Source of the DNA: Rubritalea profundi
Lineage (GTDB): Bacteria; Verrucomicrobiota; Verrucomicrobiia; Verrucomicrobiales; Akkermansiaceae
Direction of reading: 5' to 3'
DNA length: 53,408 nt
Assembly: GCF_002954445.1 (NCBI RefSeq)
Contig: NZ_MQWA01000001.1
Coordinates: 57,090-110,497 of the forward strand
The notes beneath the pieces were generated by a model, which worked only from the letters and a program-made list of their open reading frames with translations, was not told the DNA's origin and searched no databases. Positions 25,532-34,684 of the stretch are shown here, piece by piece. How positions within the stretch are numbered: the first letter of the stretch is position 1; each line of letters opens with the position of its first letter. The position numbers were made by a program, and so were the translations under genes.

Positions 25532-28028
25532 GATCGATCAATTGGATAGTTCCGGTGCTGCCATTCATCTCGACATAGTCACCAGTTTTGAGTGTGCGCG
25601 TCACAGCTGGGATGGAGACAATACAGGGCAGTTGCAGCTCGCGGGCGACAATTGCCGAGTGTGAGAGCAATGAGCCTCGCTCCACTAACAAGCCGCTTGC
25701 AGCGGGGAAGAGAACCACCCACCCTGGATCGGTTTGCTGCGCCACTAGGATTTCTCCTTCCTTGAGCGTTGCTGACCTAGGGTCGTGGACTACACGGACG
25801 AATCCTCTAACAATACCTGGGCACGCTCCTGTGCCAGAGAGGTCAGAGGAATCTGAACTCACTGCCGATTGTGCAGCTATGAGTGGGGTGTGTTGAGTAA
25901 CTTCTCCTCGAGTTTCAAAGCGATCTGGCGGAGTGGTGAATGAGGCAGCTTGTGCCTTTCGCTCAATAATCAGAGCTCTCAAGGCTGCTGGATCTTGGGT
26001 CGATTCATAAACTCCAATGACTTCTGAAATGGTAAGGAGGAAAACCTCTTGAGGGTCATCGATCCAACCCGCGTCAACTAGCTGCTGAGCTAAGAGCACG
26101 ACGATTTTCCTCACCCTGCCAAACAAGCGAGTGCGCTCGAAGCGTAGATTTTCCCTGTCACGGACCCTCGATTTTGCATTGTTAAGAACCCATTTGAAGA
26201 TCACTGACTTGATGCCACTGAGTTGGATTTCAGGTGTTTGGAATGGTTGAGGGTTTTGCGGGACTTTTCCGTTTCGAATCCTCTGCGCCATTCCTCCGAT
26301 GCCAGAAAGTAGGGAGACTGGGTCGTCCACCACAGTGGGTGACTCTAACTTAAGTTCCTCTAAGCAACGGTCGCCAAACTTTTCCAAGTAACTTTGATAG
26401 GCCTCGGCCAGTTCGGCATTCTGCATGAGATGAGCGAGCTTCACTTCACAGCTAAGGTCGGGGTCAGCTAAGCTAGCAGACAAGCTGGCATCTTTTGCCG
26501 CAATGCTGGCCATCTCCTTGATCCTTGTTGGCGGTTCGGCGCTGATGATGTCGCCAGTATCGAGCAATAAAGTGTTTTGAAGTGAGCCGTCACCTAACCA
26601 TTTTTCGCAAAGTGAACGCAGGGTGCCATAGTGAATCATGGCGAAGAAGTCATTGATCAATGGTGCATCCCAGCGTTGAAGGAGTTGGTCTTCTAAATCC
26701 CTGTAGTGCTGAGCGAGTTGCTTGCCATCCATATTTTCAAGCTCGGAAGCTTGCAGAGATAAGGCTTGATTGAGCCGTTGGTAGAAGCCATCCATTTGCT
26801 TCTTCAGGCCCCGATGATTTTTTATTAGTCCAAAGAAAGTGCCGACGAGTGCGCAGCCGTCCGCCATTTTAGAAACTCGGGTTTTCTCAATGATTGTCTC
26901 AACTATCTCATCGGGCATCGGCTCTTTGACTCCCATCATTTGCTCCATGAAGCTTCGATTCAACGAGAAGCCTGGCAGCAATGCGAGTACGTGATACCAG
27001 CTATTGAGGTTGTAGTAAACATGCCCATGGATGTGGCCTAACATGTTTTTAAAAACAGGGTCGCTGGCAATGACCCGTTTCTCTGGAACCGAGAGCATTC
27101 GGCAAAACTCGCGGTAGACATTTTCATAAGCACGCTCGGCAAATGAGAATGTCATAATTGAGGTGTGCCCAGAATAACTTTCCGCAATGTTGCTGTTATC
27201 CCAAACCGTGAGTGGGTCCGAATTTCTATACCCGTGTTTCAGAGTTGTGATGGGTCTACTCTGCAAGAGATAAAGGGAGCCATCCTGGTATGCCCACTCG
27301 ATGTCTTGCGGACTGTCGAAGTGCTCAGCGCAATGGCGGACGAGTTGTTGGACTTCTCTGCGCTGGGTTTTAGTCAGGCTGGGAACCTCTATTTTTTCAG
27401 GTGCCGTCTCCACCATCTGCACCCCTTCCAGAGAGGTTGGGCAAGGTGAGTGCTGGAACTTTTTGTGCGCAATGACTTCTTTGACGGTTGAACTATCGGC
27501 ATCGAGCGTCCAGCAATCGGCATCGACCTCGCCGGATACTAGGGCACTTCCCGTTCCCCACACTGAGGAGATGACAGTGTGGTCTAGATTTCCAGCAACA
27601 GGATCTGCGCTGAATGCAACACCGCTGACATCAGGTTCTAACATGCACTGAATCAGGACACTCGGAGGGGTTACATTTTCAATCGATTGTGAAGATTGGT
27701 AGCTTTCGATGTGGGCGCTCTTGGAACTTTGCTGAACTCGTTTTATTTTCTCTATCAGCTGTGAGCGCGGAACATTGAGGTAAGAGTCGAATTGCCCAGC
27801 AAAGGAGTGTTGCGCCCCGTCCTCAGCCGCTGCTGACGAACGCACAGCAAAGAGGTCTGAGCCCAATGCTGAAGATCGATTGAGAATTTCCTCACAGTCA
27901 GATTCCGTGAAATCGGCGACGACAAACCAGAATGGAATATTGAAGTCGGCTTGGCCGAGTTGGGCCAAGGCCTTTGCTTTCCCACCGAGCTTGTCGGCGT
28001 GTTCTAAATCTTGTGAGTGTAGGATCAT
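25521..28028 (-). CDS. PEP synthase-like dikinase with rifampicin-phosphotransferase architecture
   Basis: 835 residues. The N-terminal ATP-binding (PPDK_N) domain spans about 1-280, with GGKAKALAQL near 15-24, AVRSSAAAEDGAQHSFAGQF, and the QCMLEPDVSGVAFSADP motif. A helical middle region follows (about 290-700). The C-terminal swivelling domain starts at GTGACPGIVRG and carries the phospho-His790 in GSLLSHSAIVARE. The PEP/pyruvate TIM barrel of true PEP synthases is missing, so the order ATP domain, substrate domain, His domain equals that of rifampicin phosphotransferase (ATP plus substrate plus water gives AMP, Pi and phosphorylated substrate). In this operon a pathway intermediate is a likelier substrate than rifampicin. 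It overlaps the UbiA stop by 4 bp. Confidence 0.82.
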   Translation of the reverse strand: MILHSQDLEHADKLGGKAKALAQLGQADFNIPFWFVVADFTESDCEEILNRSSALGSDLFAVRSSAAAEDGAQHSFAGQFDSYLNVPRSQLIEKIKRVQQSSKSAHIESYQSSQSIENVTPPSVLIQCMLEPDVSGVAFSADPVAGNLDHTVISSVWGTGSALVSGEVDADCWTLDADSSTVKEVIAHKKFQHSPCPTSLEGVQMVETAPEKIEVPSLTKTQRREVQQLVRHCAEHFDSPQDIEWAYQDGSLYLLQSRPITTLKHGYRNSDPLTVWDNSNIAESYSGHTSIMTFSFAERAYENVYREFCRMLSVPEKRVIASDPVFKNMLGHIHGHVYYNLNSWYHVLALLPGFSLNRSFMEQMMGVKEPMPDEIVETIIEKTRVSKMADGCALVGTFFGLIKNHRGLKKQMDGFYQRLNQALSLQASELENMDGKQLAQHYRDLEDQLLQRWDAPLINDFFAMIHYGTLRSLCEKWLGDGSLQNTLLLDTGDIISAEPPTRIKEMASIAAKDASLSASLADPDLSCEVKLAHLMQNAELAEAYQSYLEKFGDRCLEELKLESPTVVDDPVSLLSGIGGMAQRIRNGKVPQNPQPFQTPEIQLSGIKSVIFKWVLNNAKSRVRDRENLRFERTRLFGRVRKIVVLLAQQLVDAGWIDDPQEVFLLTISEVIGVYESTQDPAALRALIIERKAQAASFTTPPDRFETRGEVTQHTPLIAAQSAVSSDSSDLSGTGACPGIVRGFVRVVHDPRSATLKEGEILVAQQTDPGWVVLFPAASGLLVERGSLLSHSAIVARELQLPCIVSIPAVTRTLKTGDYVEMNGSTGTIQLIDHVI

Positions 28029-28903
28029 TTGACTAAAAATGGGATGACGCCAAGGATGAGGTAGAGACAGAGTGTCCAGACTCCAGCGAGAGTCTCGAAG
28101 CTTTTTTGGCTAGTGCTCTTTGATTGGATAACAAGCTTCAGCGCGTAACAAAGCAGTAGAGCTAGTGTGATCGCAACCGGGAGTACGAAGTCTATGATGT
28201 TAGATGCTGCGATAGCAAAGACTGTGGTTAAGCAAAGGCTGCCAAACCAGACCCAACTGGCATTGCGCAGTCCCCAGAGTTTGCTGTAGGTGGGAACTCC
28301 ATTTTCTTCGCCACTGGGTTGCCTAAGCTTTCTACCAATTTCTATCACCAGCCCATTAAAGAAGCTGGCAGCTAGAAAACAGAGCAGACCAATCCACGGC
28401 TTTTGTCCGCTGGGGATCCAGTGGCAGGCTGTTGCGTAGAAATCAACGATTGGCATGATCAACATGTGAGTCCAAAGGTAGGTTATAGGTCTGGCCTTGA
28501 GCCAGTCTCTGGCAAAAAACTCCACACTCATCAGTGCCAAGTAGGTCCATGCAATGATCAGCACTATGGCTAGGCTGGGGACGAAAGTGACAGCCAATAC
28601 TAGCTGGATGATAGCTGAGATGGCGAAAACAATTCCCAGTTCCCTTAACTTAATAAGACCGCGCGGGACGGCGCGGTAGGGGCGGTAGAGGGCATCTTCT
28701 TCTGCGTCTTTAAATTCGTCTGCAATGCGTAACTGGAGGAAGAACAGCAATGAACTAACAAAAGCGACGACAAAGGACCATGCAACGGGTCTCTCACCTG
28801 TGAGCATCGCTGAGTAGCAAACAGCGCAGGAGCTAAAGGCCGCTACTAAAGGGCCGTGCTGGAGCACCGGGAAACGCTCTTTTTGGTATGTCCACCATTT
28901 CAT
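28025..28903 (-). CDS. UbiA-superfamily membrane prenyltransferase
   Basis: 292 residues with about eight transmembrane helices. UbiA enzymes move a prenyl (or phytyl/geranylgeranyl) group from its diphosphate to an acceptor within the membrane. The first Asp-rich motif reads RIADEFKDAEED (59-70), with three acidic residues for Mg2+ and diphosphate. The second site is GLVIEIGRKLRQPSGEE near residues 189-205, in place of the usual DxxxD. The RPYRAVPRGL segment just after the first motif is characteristic of one subgroup of UbiA proteins whose products I do not know. It overlaps the dikinase start (ATGA) and lies 75 bp after the HMG-CoA reductase gene. Confidence 0.88.
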   Translation of the reverse strand: MKWWTYQKERFPVLQHGPLVAAFSSCAVCYSAMLTGERPVAWSFVVAFVSSLLFFLQLRIADEFKDAEEDALYRPYRAVPRGLIKLRELGIVFAISAIIQLVLAVTFVPSLAIVLIIAWTYLALMSVEFFARDWLKARPITYLWTHMLIMPIVDFYATACHWIPSGQKPWIGLLCFLAASFFNGLVIEIGRKLRQPSGEENGVPTYSKLWGLRNASWVWFGSLCLTTVFAIAASNIIDFVLPVAITLALLLCYALKLVIQSKSTSQKSFETLAGVWTLCLYLILGVIPFLVK

Positions 28904-28978
28904 TTAGTTAGAAATAACCTACTTCGAGATGTTAGCATAAACGAAAAAAATTGAGAGTGTATCGATTTTTTCGATGAT

Positions 28979-30235
28979 TTAACGCGCTAGCTTATTATGA
29001 GCTCGAGTGAAGGTGTTAGTCGCTAGGGCACCTATGATTGAGAGTTCACCAGCGAGGAGGAGTGCAGCACAAACTTCTGCTAGCGCCGCAGCGTTGCCAG
29101 ATCCTTGAAGTCCCATCAGCTCCAAGGCTGCTTTTTGGCTGGGCAGGCCAGTTCCTCCACCCACAGTTCCGACCATGATACAGGGAATAGTGACCGCCGC
29201 ATAGAGACCTCCCTCATCGTTTAGCTCAAAGCGAGTGACACCCATTGCTGATTCAGCCACACAGGCCACATCCTGACCAGTGGCGAGGTAAAGTGCTGCT
29301 AGACCGTTAGCAAAATGGCCCTGGACACCCATCGTGCCACTGAGAACTCCACCGATGGCCGACAGCCTCCAGTAATCAACGAGTTGCTTTGCCGTTGCTC
29401 CTAAATATTTTTTGAGTAGCTCTGCTGACAAGTTAACCTCTGCTGAGACCTTCTTTCCTCGCACAGAGGTATAGGCTTGAGAGCTCGCTTTTTTGTCGCC
29501 AGATAAATTACCTTCGATATAAATTTGTTGAATTTCCAAAGGGTAGGTTTCACTGATAAAATCGCAAATATGTTGGGTTGCGATTGTCACCATGTTTTGG
29601 CCAGAGGCGTCGCCAGTGGTGAATTCAAAATTCAAGTAAACATGGTTTCCTTCAACTGTGGTGGCAACGTCCAGCAGCTTTCCATAAGCGCTGGTCGATT
29701 CTGCAATTTCTTGGAATTGTTCAAACTTCTCCATAGCCCAAGCGACGAAGCGTCCACAGTCAGACATTGATTTAAAAATGAAAGCTGGTGCTCGATTGAG
29801 CGCTTGATTGAGCAACATTGCGGTGCAACCACCAGCTGCGCTAACAAGGTGGCACCCGCGGTGGTAGCTCGCGACTAATGCAGCCTCACTAGTCGCCAGC
29901 GGGATCGGGTAATCCCCCTTAGCAAAGAGTCCATTGACTCTCAGTGGTCCAGCAATCCCCATCGGCACCTTGACCGAGCCTATGCAGTTCTCGATATTTC
30001 CATGGAAGGTCTCAATGTTTTCTTGGGTCCAGTCATCATAGATATCGGGATGGGGAGCTTGCCCGATCGAGCGCCACATGCGTTGGGCGCGGGAGTCATT
30101 GATCTTTGCATTCGGAAGGTAGCAGCAGAGGGGAGTTGTCTTATCTGGTTCTAAAAGCTTTGCTAAATCATCTAGATTTTTGTCCTCCAGCATTGATTTC
30201 AGGTGGAGGGTGGTGAGGGCACGCTTACTAGACAT
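28979..30235 (-). CDS. Hydroxymethylglutaryl-CoA reductase, class I-like
   Basis: 418 residues. HMG-CoA reductase reduces HMG-CoA to mevalonate with two NADPH. Features: ENCIGSVKVPMGIAGPL (82-98), the catalytic Glu in TSEAALVAS (115-123), the DASGQNMVT dinucleotide loop (209-217), GDKKAS with the catalytic Lys, Asp in ATGQD (318-322) and the C-terminal catalytic His413 in FTRAHNK. The set of active-site residues is complete. Class I enzymes typically read DAMGMN where this reads DASGQN, and TTEG where this reads TSEA, so cofactor or substrate preference may differ. No other mevalonate-pathway gene is in the window. It is the promoter-proximal gene of the seven-gene operon; the region upstream (30236 onwards) should hold the promoter. 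Confidence 0.92.
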   Translation of the reverse strand: MSSKRALTTLHLKSMLEDKNLDDLAKLLEPDKTTPLCCYLPNAKINDSRAQRMWRSIGQAPHPDIYDDWTQENIETFHGNIENCIGSVKVPMGIAGPLRVNGLFAKGDYPIPLATSEAALVASYHRGCHLVSAAGGCTAMLLNQALNRAPAFIFKSMSDCGRFVAWAMEKFEQFQEIAESTSAYGKLLDVATTVEGNHVYLNFEFTTGDASGQNMVTIATQHICDFISETYPLEIQQIYIEGNLSGDKKASSQAYTSVRGKKVSAEVNLSAELLKKYLGATAKQLVDYWRLSAIGGVLSGTMGVQGHFANGLAALYLATGQDVACVAESAMGVTRFELNDEGGLYAAVTIPCIMVGTVGGGTGLPSQKAALELMGLQGSGNAAALAEVCAALLLAGELSIIGALATNTFTRAHNKLAR

Positions 30236-30974
30236 GTGCTCAAACTAGAGAACTCAGCTATGCGGTCAAGAAAGGAGAATTAATTCTAACAAACCCTGCA
30301 ATTACAACGATCGAAAAATCATGCACAAAATGAGATAGAATCGTCTGATGAGAGCGCTACGCTTGTTACCCAACTATGATATAATCATCTAAATTATTTC
30401 TCTCAATCTTCTCACTATGACTCTGCCTACTCGCTTCAGTAGTTGAAACTGCACACACAGACGTTTTGTTAATCACTTCTGAGGAATCATCAGATAGTTG
30501 GAAATCATTTACCCAGTGGAAACGAAAATAGGATATGCGGACCAAGGTGGTGATGACTGCCGAGATCGAGCAAAATCACCAAGGAAAAGGTATTCAGGAG
30601 AAATTAGGAAATGGGTACGGGATTACATCGATACGAAGGAGACTAGATGGGTGATCCTTGATGGTGATATTCAGCCTAGTGGCCTAGGGATAGATTTACA
30701 AAGAAAAATGGCCTATGATAAAAAGCTTTAAAAATATTGGGGGTCGATGCACCTATCTCTTCCTAGAGCCATTTACGAACAGAGCCTGAACTGGTTCAAC
30801 CAAGAAAGGAACCCCAGCGATGCTACTCATTTCCCACTTTTCCCCATTGCCTGACCGCAGTCAGCTCGTCAATCCCCTCTTATTCCACCCTCTTCTCCCC
30901 CCCCCCAAACCCAGTCGCCCTAATCAACGGCGCGCTCTCAGGGTCACCCCGCAAAAAGCAAATCCCTAGCAGTA
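30236..30974. other. Intergenic region upstream of the HMG-CoA reductase operon
   Basis: About 740 bp. It should contain the operon promoter, reading leftward, and one CTAACAA heptamer at 30286. A 77-codon frame from a TTG at 30498 to 30731 has no family I recognise and is probably spurious or a remnant. The right part has a C9 tract near 30898 and a short motif at 30953-30977 (core AAATCCCTAGCAGTAATG) that recurs in similar form at 51428 and 43468. Confidence 0.4.
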
Positions 30975-32078
30975 ATGTCCCAACTTCAAGGACAATCTGG
31001 CAGTCGCTTGCTTTCGCTCGATTTTTAGCGTGGACTAACAATGTTTTTTCTTATTGCTGAGTTCTCGCAGCTATTTACCTACATGGTTTCACCTGAACTT
31101 GAAGGTTCAATTGCCGGGCTCTTCGGTCAGCAATTGTATCATGTCAAGTGGGAAGGAATGCATTTCTGGGATTTGATACAGCCCTTTTTCATGTTTATTG
31201 TTGCATTCGCCATGCCGTTCTCTTTTTCCCGAAGAATGGCCAAAGGTGATTCTATGCCTTCGGTCACGAAACATGTACTTGTAAGGGCGTTTCTAATGTT
31301 GTTTTTAGGCTGGGCGTTTTACTGCATTGGTCCAGGGAAGATAATGTTCAGATTTCAGAATGTGCTTTGCCAGTTAGCCGTGACTTATCTATTGGCTTTC
31401 TTAATCATTGGTAAAGCGCGGGTTTATCAAATTGGATTTTCAGTCATTCTCATTCTTGTTAGCGAAGGTCTTTATCGGTTTTTCCCTTTAGATGGATTTA
31501 ATCAGGCATTTGAACCCGGGAAAAATTTTGGCGCTTGGTTCAATATTCTCATTGCCGGGAAAGAGGATGGAGGTCATTGGGCCATGTTCAATGCGATACC
31601 TACGGCAGCGCATACAATTTGGGGTGTGTTGGCTGGTCAGCTGCTGATGAGTGATCGAACAAGTATGAAAAAGCTGCTAATCTTGATTGGCTCTGGAATT
31701 ATAGGTCTTGTTATAGGATACGGACTGAGCCCATTTACGCCAATTATCAAGCGAATTTCGACTTCGTCCTTTGTCTTTGCAAGTGGAGGCTGGTCGCTCT
31801 TGGCGCTTGCATTGTGCTATTGGCTTATCGACATTAAAAAACACCAAAAAGGCGTACTGTTTTTTGCTATTATTGGAATGAATCCGTTGTTCATCTATCT
31901 TTTTGCTCATGTGGGTGGTGCCGATCTTATCAGGAAAATATTTCTTCCATTTTCCAACCTACTATTTGGATGGTCAGGAGATCTTGCCGCACATATAATA
32001 TTAAGCCTAAACGTCTTATCCTTTTTATGGTATATCTGCTATTGGATGTATAAGAGGAAGATTTTCATAAGAATATAG
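30975..32078 (+). pseudogene. DUF5009/HGSNAT-like membrane acyltransferase with an in-frame amber codon
   Basis: A polytopic membrane protein of the family that includes bacterial DUF5009 proteins and the heparan-alpha-glucosaminide N-acetyltransferase fold. It is often linked to polysaccharide use in Bacteroidota and Verrucomicrobiota. The open part from 31041 lacks the conserved start. Reading upstream in the same frame from the ATG at 30975 gives MSQLQGQSGSRLLSLDF, then TAG (31026-31028), then RGLTMFFLIA. This restores the family N-terminus (RLLSLDALRGFDMF) apart from the stop and two neighbours. The conserved WEGMHFWDLIQPFFMFIVAFAMPFSF region and NPLFIYLFAH follow intact. Restart at the ATG at 31041 would lose most of the first helix. 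A broken pectate-lyase-like gene follows, so the pair looks inactive. Confidence 0.75.
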
Positions 32079-32198
32079 TAATCGATTTGGCCTTAACATA
32101 ATCCAATAGTGTAAGCGTCTCGCTTGCGCAAAATCCAGCCCCCTTTCTCACCTCTCAACGGCAACCTCAAGCGTCCCCAAAAAAAATCTACCAATAAT

Positions 32199-33724
32199 AT
32201 GAAAAACTGGATTGGAAGAATATCTATAGGGGTTTGCGGATTGATCGCTTTCGTCATTTTCAGTGGCATGGTGCAGGCTCAGACTTACTCCGATCTATGG
32301 GGGGAGGCTGCCGAAAAGTGGACGCCGCAAAGCCGATTGCCAGACTTCTCCCATGCTGGTTATCACTCTGGAAAAAAAGCCCTACCAAGGGTTCGGGTGA
32401 CGGCTAATGTGAAGCGCTTCGGCGCAAAAGGGGATGGTAAGACAGATGATACCGAAGCGTTTAAAAATGCCATTGAATCCACCAAGAGCGGAGCCATATT
32501 GATACCAGCGGGTCGTTACATTCTGAGTGACATTCTGTGGATCAAGAAACCGAACATCGTGCTTCGTGGTGAGGGTCCGTTCAAGACCGTGCTGCATTTC
32601 ACCAAAGAGTTGGAAGATGTCCGCCCCAACATGGGTGATACCTCGAGTGGTCGTCCGACTTCAAATTACTCGTGGTCGGGGGGCTTTGGGCGAAAGGTTC
32701 CAATCGATCGAACGCCATTTCTCCAATTATTTCGGAGCCCAAGCGGGGCGATCAGGTGATAAAACTAGAGAATGCAGCAGACCTGAAAGTGGGGCAACGA
32801 ATTCAGATTCAAATGGAGGACGATTCGAAGAAGTCCTTACTGGCGCACCTTTACTCGAACGACTCTGGTAGTACTGCAAAAATCACGAAGCCGATAAAAG
32901 TGACTTTTGTGAGTCGAGTGGCTGCGATTAAAGCTGATTATATCAAGCTTGAACGGCCGTTGCGTTGGGACATACGCAAGTCATGGAAACCGACATTGAT
33001 GACTTTCGCGCCGACAGTGTCAGAAGTCGGAATCGAGGAGCTTGGACTTTCGTTTCCCGAAAAAAGCCTATAAAGGTCACTTTACCGAGAGGGGGATGAA
33101 TGGGATAGCGATGACCGGTGTGTCGGATTGCTGGATTAAGCATGTGCGGATCTCAAACTGCGATAGCGGTATTTTTGTCGGTGGAAATTTTTGTACTGTC
33201 GATGGCCTATTGCTTGATGGCGAGCGCAAGCCAATGAAGGGTGATACAGGACATCATGGGGTGACGCTGGGGCAGGATTGCTTGATCCAGAAATTCGAAC
33301 TCCAAGCGAAGTTCATCCATGATGAACCATGTCCAATAGGCAGTCAGGAAATGTGATGAAGAACGGAAAGGGAAAAAATCTCTCGTTTGATCATCACAAG
33401 AAGGCTCCTTACGAAAACCTCTTCTGCAACATTGATGTGGGTGAGGGTTCTCAGATCTGGCGGTGTGGTGGTGGAAGGGATCTTGGAAAGCATCGCGGGA
33501 CTTTTTGGTGCATTCGGTCTGAGAAAGAGATCAAATGGCCGAACTCAAATTTCGGCCCAGGCTCTGTCAATGTGGTTGGGGTGAAAACCAGTTCAAAATC
33601 GGTAAAGGATCTGAGTGGAAAGTGGCTGGAAAACATTCCTCCAGATGAATTGTATCCGAAGGACCTTCACGCTGCTCAACTGCAACTACGTTTGCGCAAA
33701 AGCTCTAAACTTCGTTCGAGGTAA
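32199..33724 (+). pseudogene. Pectate-lyase superfamily (beta-helix) secreted protein, three frameshifts
   Basis: The first part, from the ATG at 32199, has a signal peptide (residues 1-28) and the N-terminal repeat typical of the pectate_lyase_3/GH55-like beta-helix family: VKRFGAKGDGKTDDTEAFKN, then GAILIPAGRYILSDIL and PNIVLRGEG. Continuity then moves between frames: to the frame open at 32672-33073 (shift at a G6 run near 32680), to the frame open at 33042-33356 (GHFTERGMNGIAMTGVSDCW), and to the frame open at 33329-33724 (GNVMKNGKGKNLSFDHHKK). All pieces fit one protein of about 500 residues, so this is a decayed or mis-read gene. The intact version would be a secreted polysaccharide lyase or glycosidase, and with the DUF5009 gene it may once have formed a polysaccharide-use pair. 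Confidence 0.8.
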
Positions 33725-33897
33725 GAGCCATTCGTGAGTTTTTTTTAAACGATCTAAGTGATCGGCAAGGCAGAGGTCATTACCGTCTCGTAAACGTAGA
33801 AACAAACACCCCGACATCGAGCTTGAAGGAATTGTTCCGTCACGGAGGTCACTTGGGAGGCTACTTATTGAGGAGCTCAAGAAGCAATACATTCGCT

Positions 33898-34551
33898 CTA
33901 GGGAGCCACGTCATCGATTTGTTTTCTTGGTGTGCGATCAATTACTCGATGCTTGATCCTATTTCTAAAATTGGAGCTGCAGGAGGTGATCTCATCCAAA
34001 GCTACCTTGAAGCTTAGGTGACGGATATTTACATCTTTCAAATTAGCGGCTTCCTGACTAACTGACTTAATGAGGTTGCAACCAATCATGGCCATCACCA
34101 AGGCCTTTTGAGCGATTTTAGGTGTTTTTACATTGAGTTTCTCCAATCCCATAGTCGTCTTCACGTCACGGAACCTCAATTCGATTTCCCAACGCTCCAA
34201 ACACATGGAAACAAGCTCTTTCCAGCCGTATTTCTTATGATCTAGCAATGTTGTAACCAAATGTTTTCTTTTTTGTTTTCCGTCTTTATCCGTATACCTG
34301 AAGCGAATAATCCTGATTTTCATTATCTTGCGGAGTGCCGCCCACTCATCTCCACTCAAATTACTGTGCTTGGGTTGAGTTTTGGGTTTTTCCCAAGTAT
34401 GAATACGTTCGCTAGGTCCAAATTTTTTGCCTTTCCGAAAATCAGCTTTGCGAGCCTGATGGAGGGGTATCAGCGAAATGATCCCTTTAAGCGAAAGACG
34501 TATGATGGTGGTTTTGCTCAGTATCCATAAGTTGAACTGTGCTGCCTTCAA
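33898..34551 (-). pseudogene. IS4-family transposase remnant (C-terminal part)
   Basis: 217 codons, starting only from a TTG. The conserved C-terminal DDE region is clear: PLHQARKADFRKGKKFG, then the YREK-like signature as ERWEIELRFRDVKTTMGLE (the catalytic Glu is in this segment). The N-terminal third with the first catalytic Asp is missing, and the C-terminus ends early at VAP compared with full-length IS4 proteins. I find no clear terminal inverted repeats. It lies beyond the decayed lyase gene and before the clpC terminator, so insertion and later loss may explain the damage in this interval. Confidence 0.75.
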
Positions 34552-34617
34552 TGGATTTAACCTCCAGCCCTTTTCAACGATCCTCAGGACTGATACGGCG
34601 ATTGAGTGTTTTACAAT

Positions 34618-34650
34618 AAAAAAGCCTCAGAGCGCATTACGCACTCTGAG
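34618..34650 (-). terminator. Rho-independent terminator after clpC
   Basis: On the minus strand CTCAGAG pairs with CTCTGAG, with an inner GCG/CGC-rich section, and a run of six T follows. It ends the mcsA-mcsB-clpC unit 35 bp after the clpC stop. Confidence 0.8.
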
Positions 34651-34684
34651 ACTTTGTGAATTTTATTAACTCAATCTAACGAGT

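Noticed and set aside
25521-28028. True phosphoenolpyruvate synthase
   Set aside because: The C-terminal PEP/pyruvate-binding barrel is missing and the length is that of rifampicin phosphotransferase-like proteins.
30498-30731. 77-codon frame from a TTG in the region upstream of HMG-CoA reductase
   Set aside because: No recognisable family, weak start, isolated; may be a remnant but cannot be supported.
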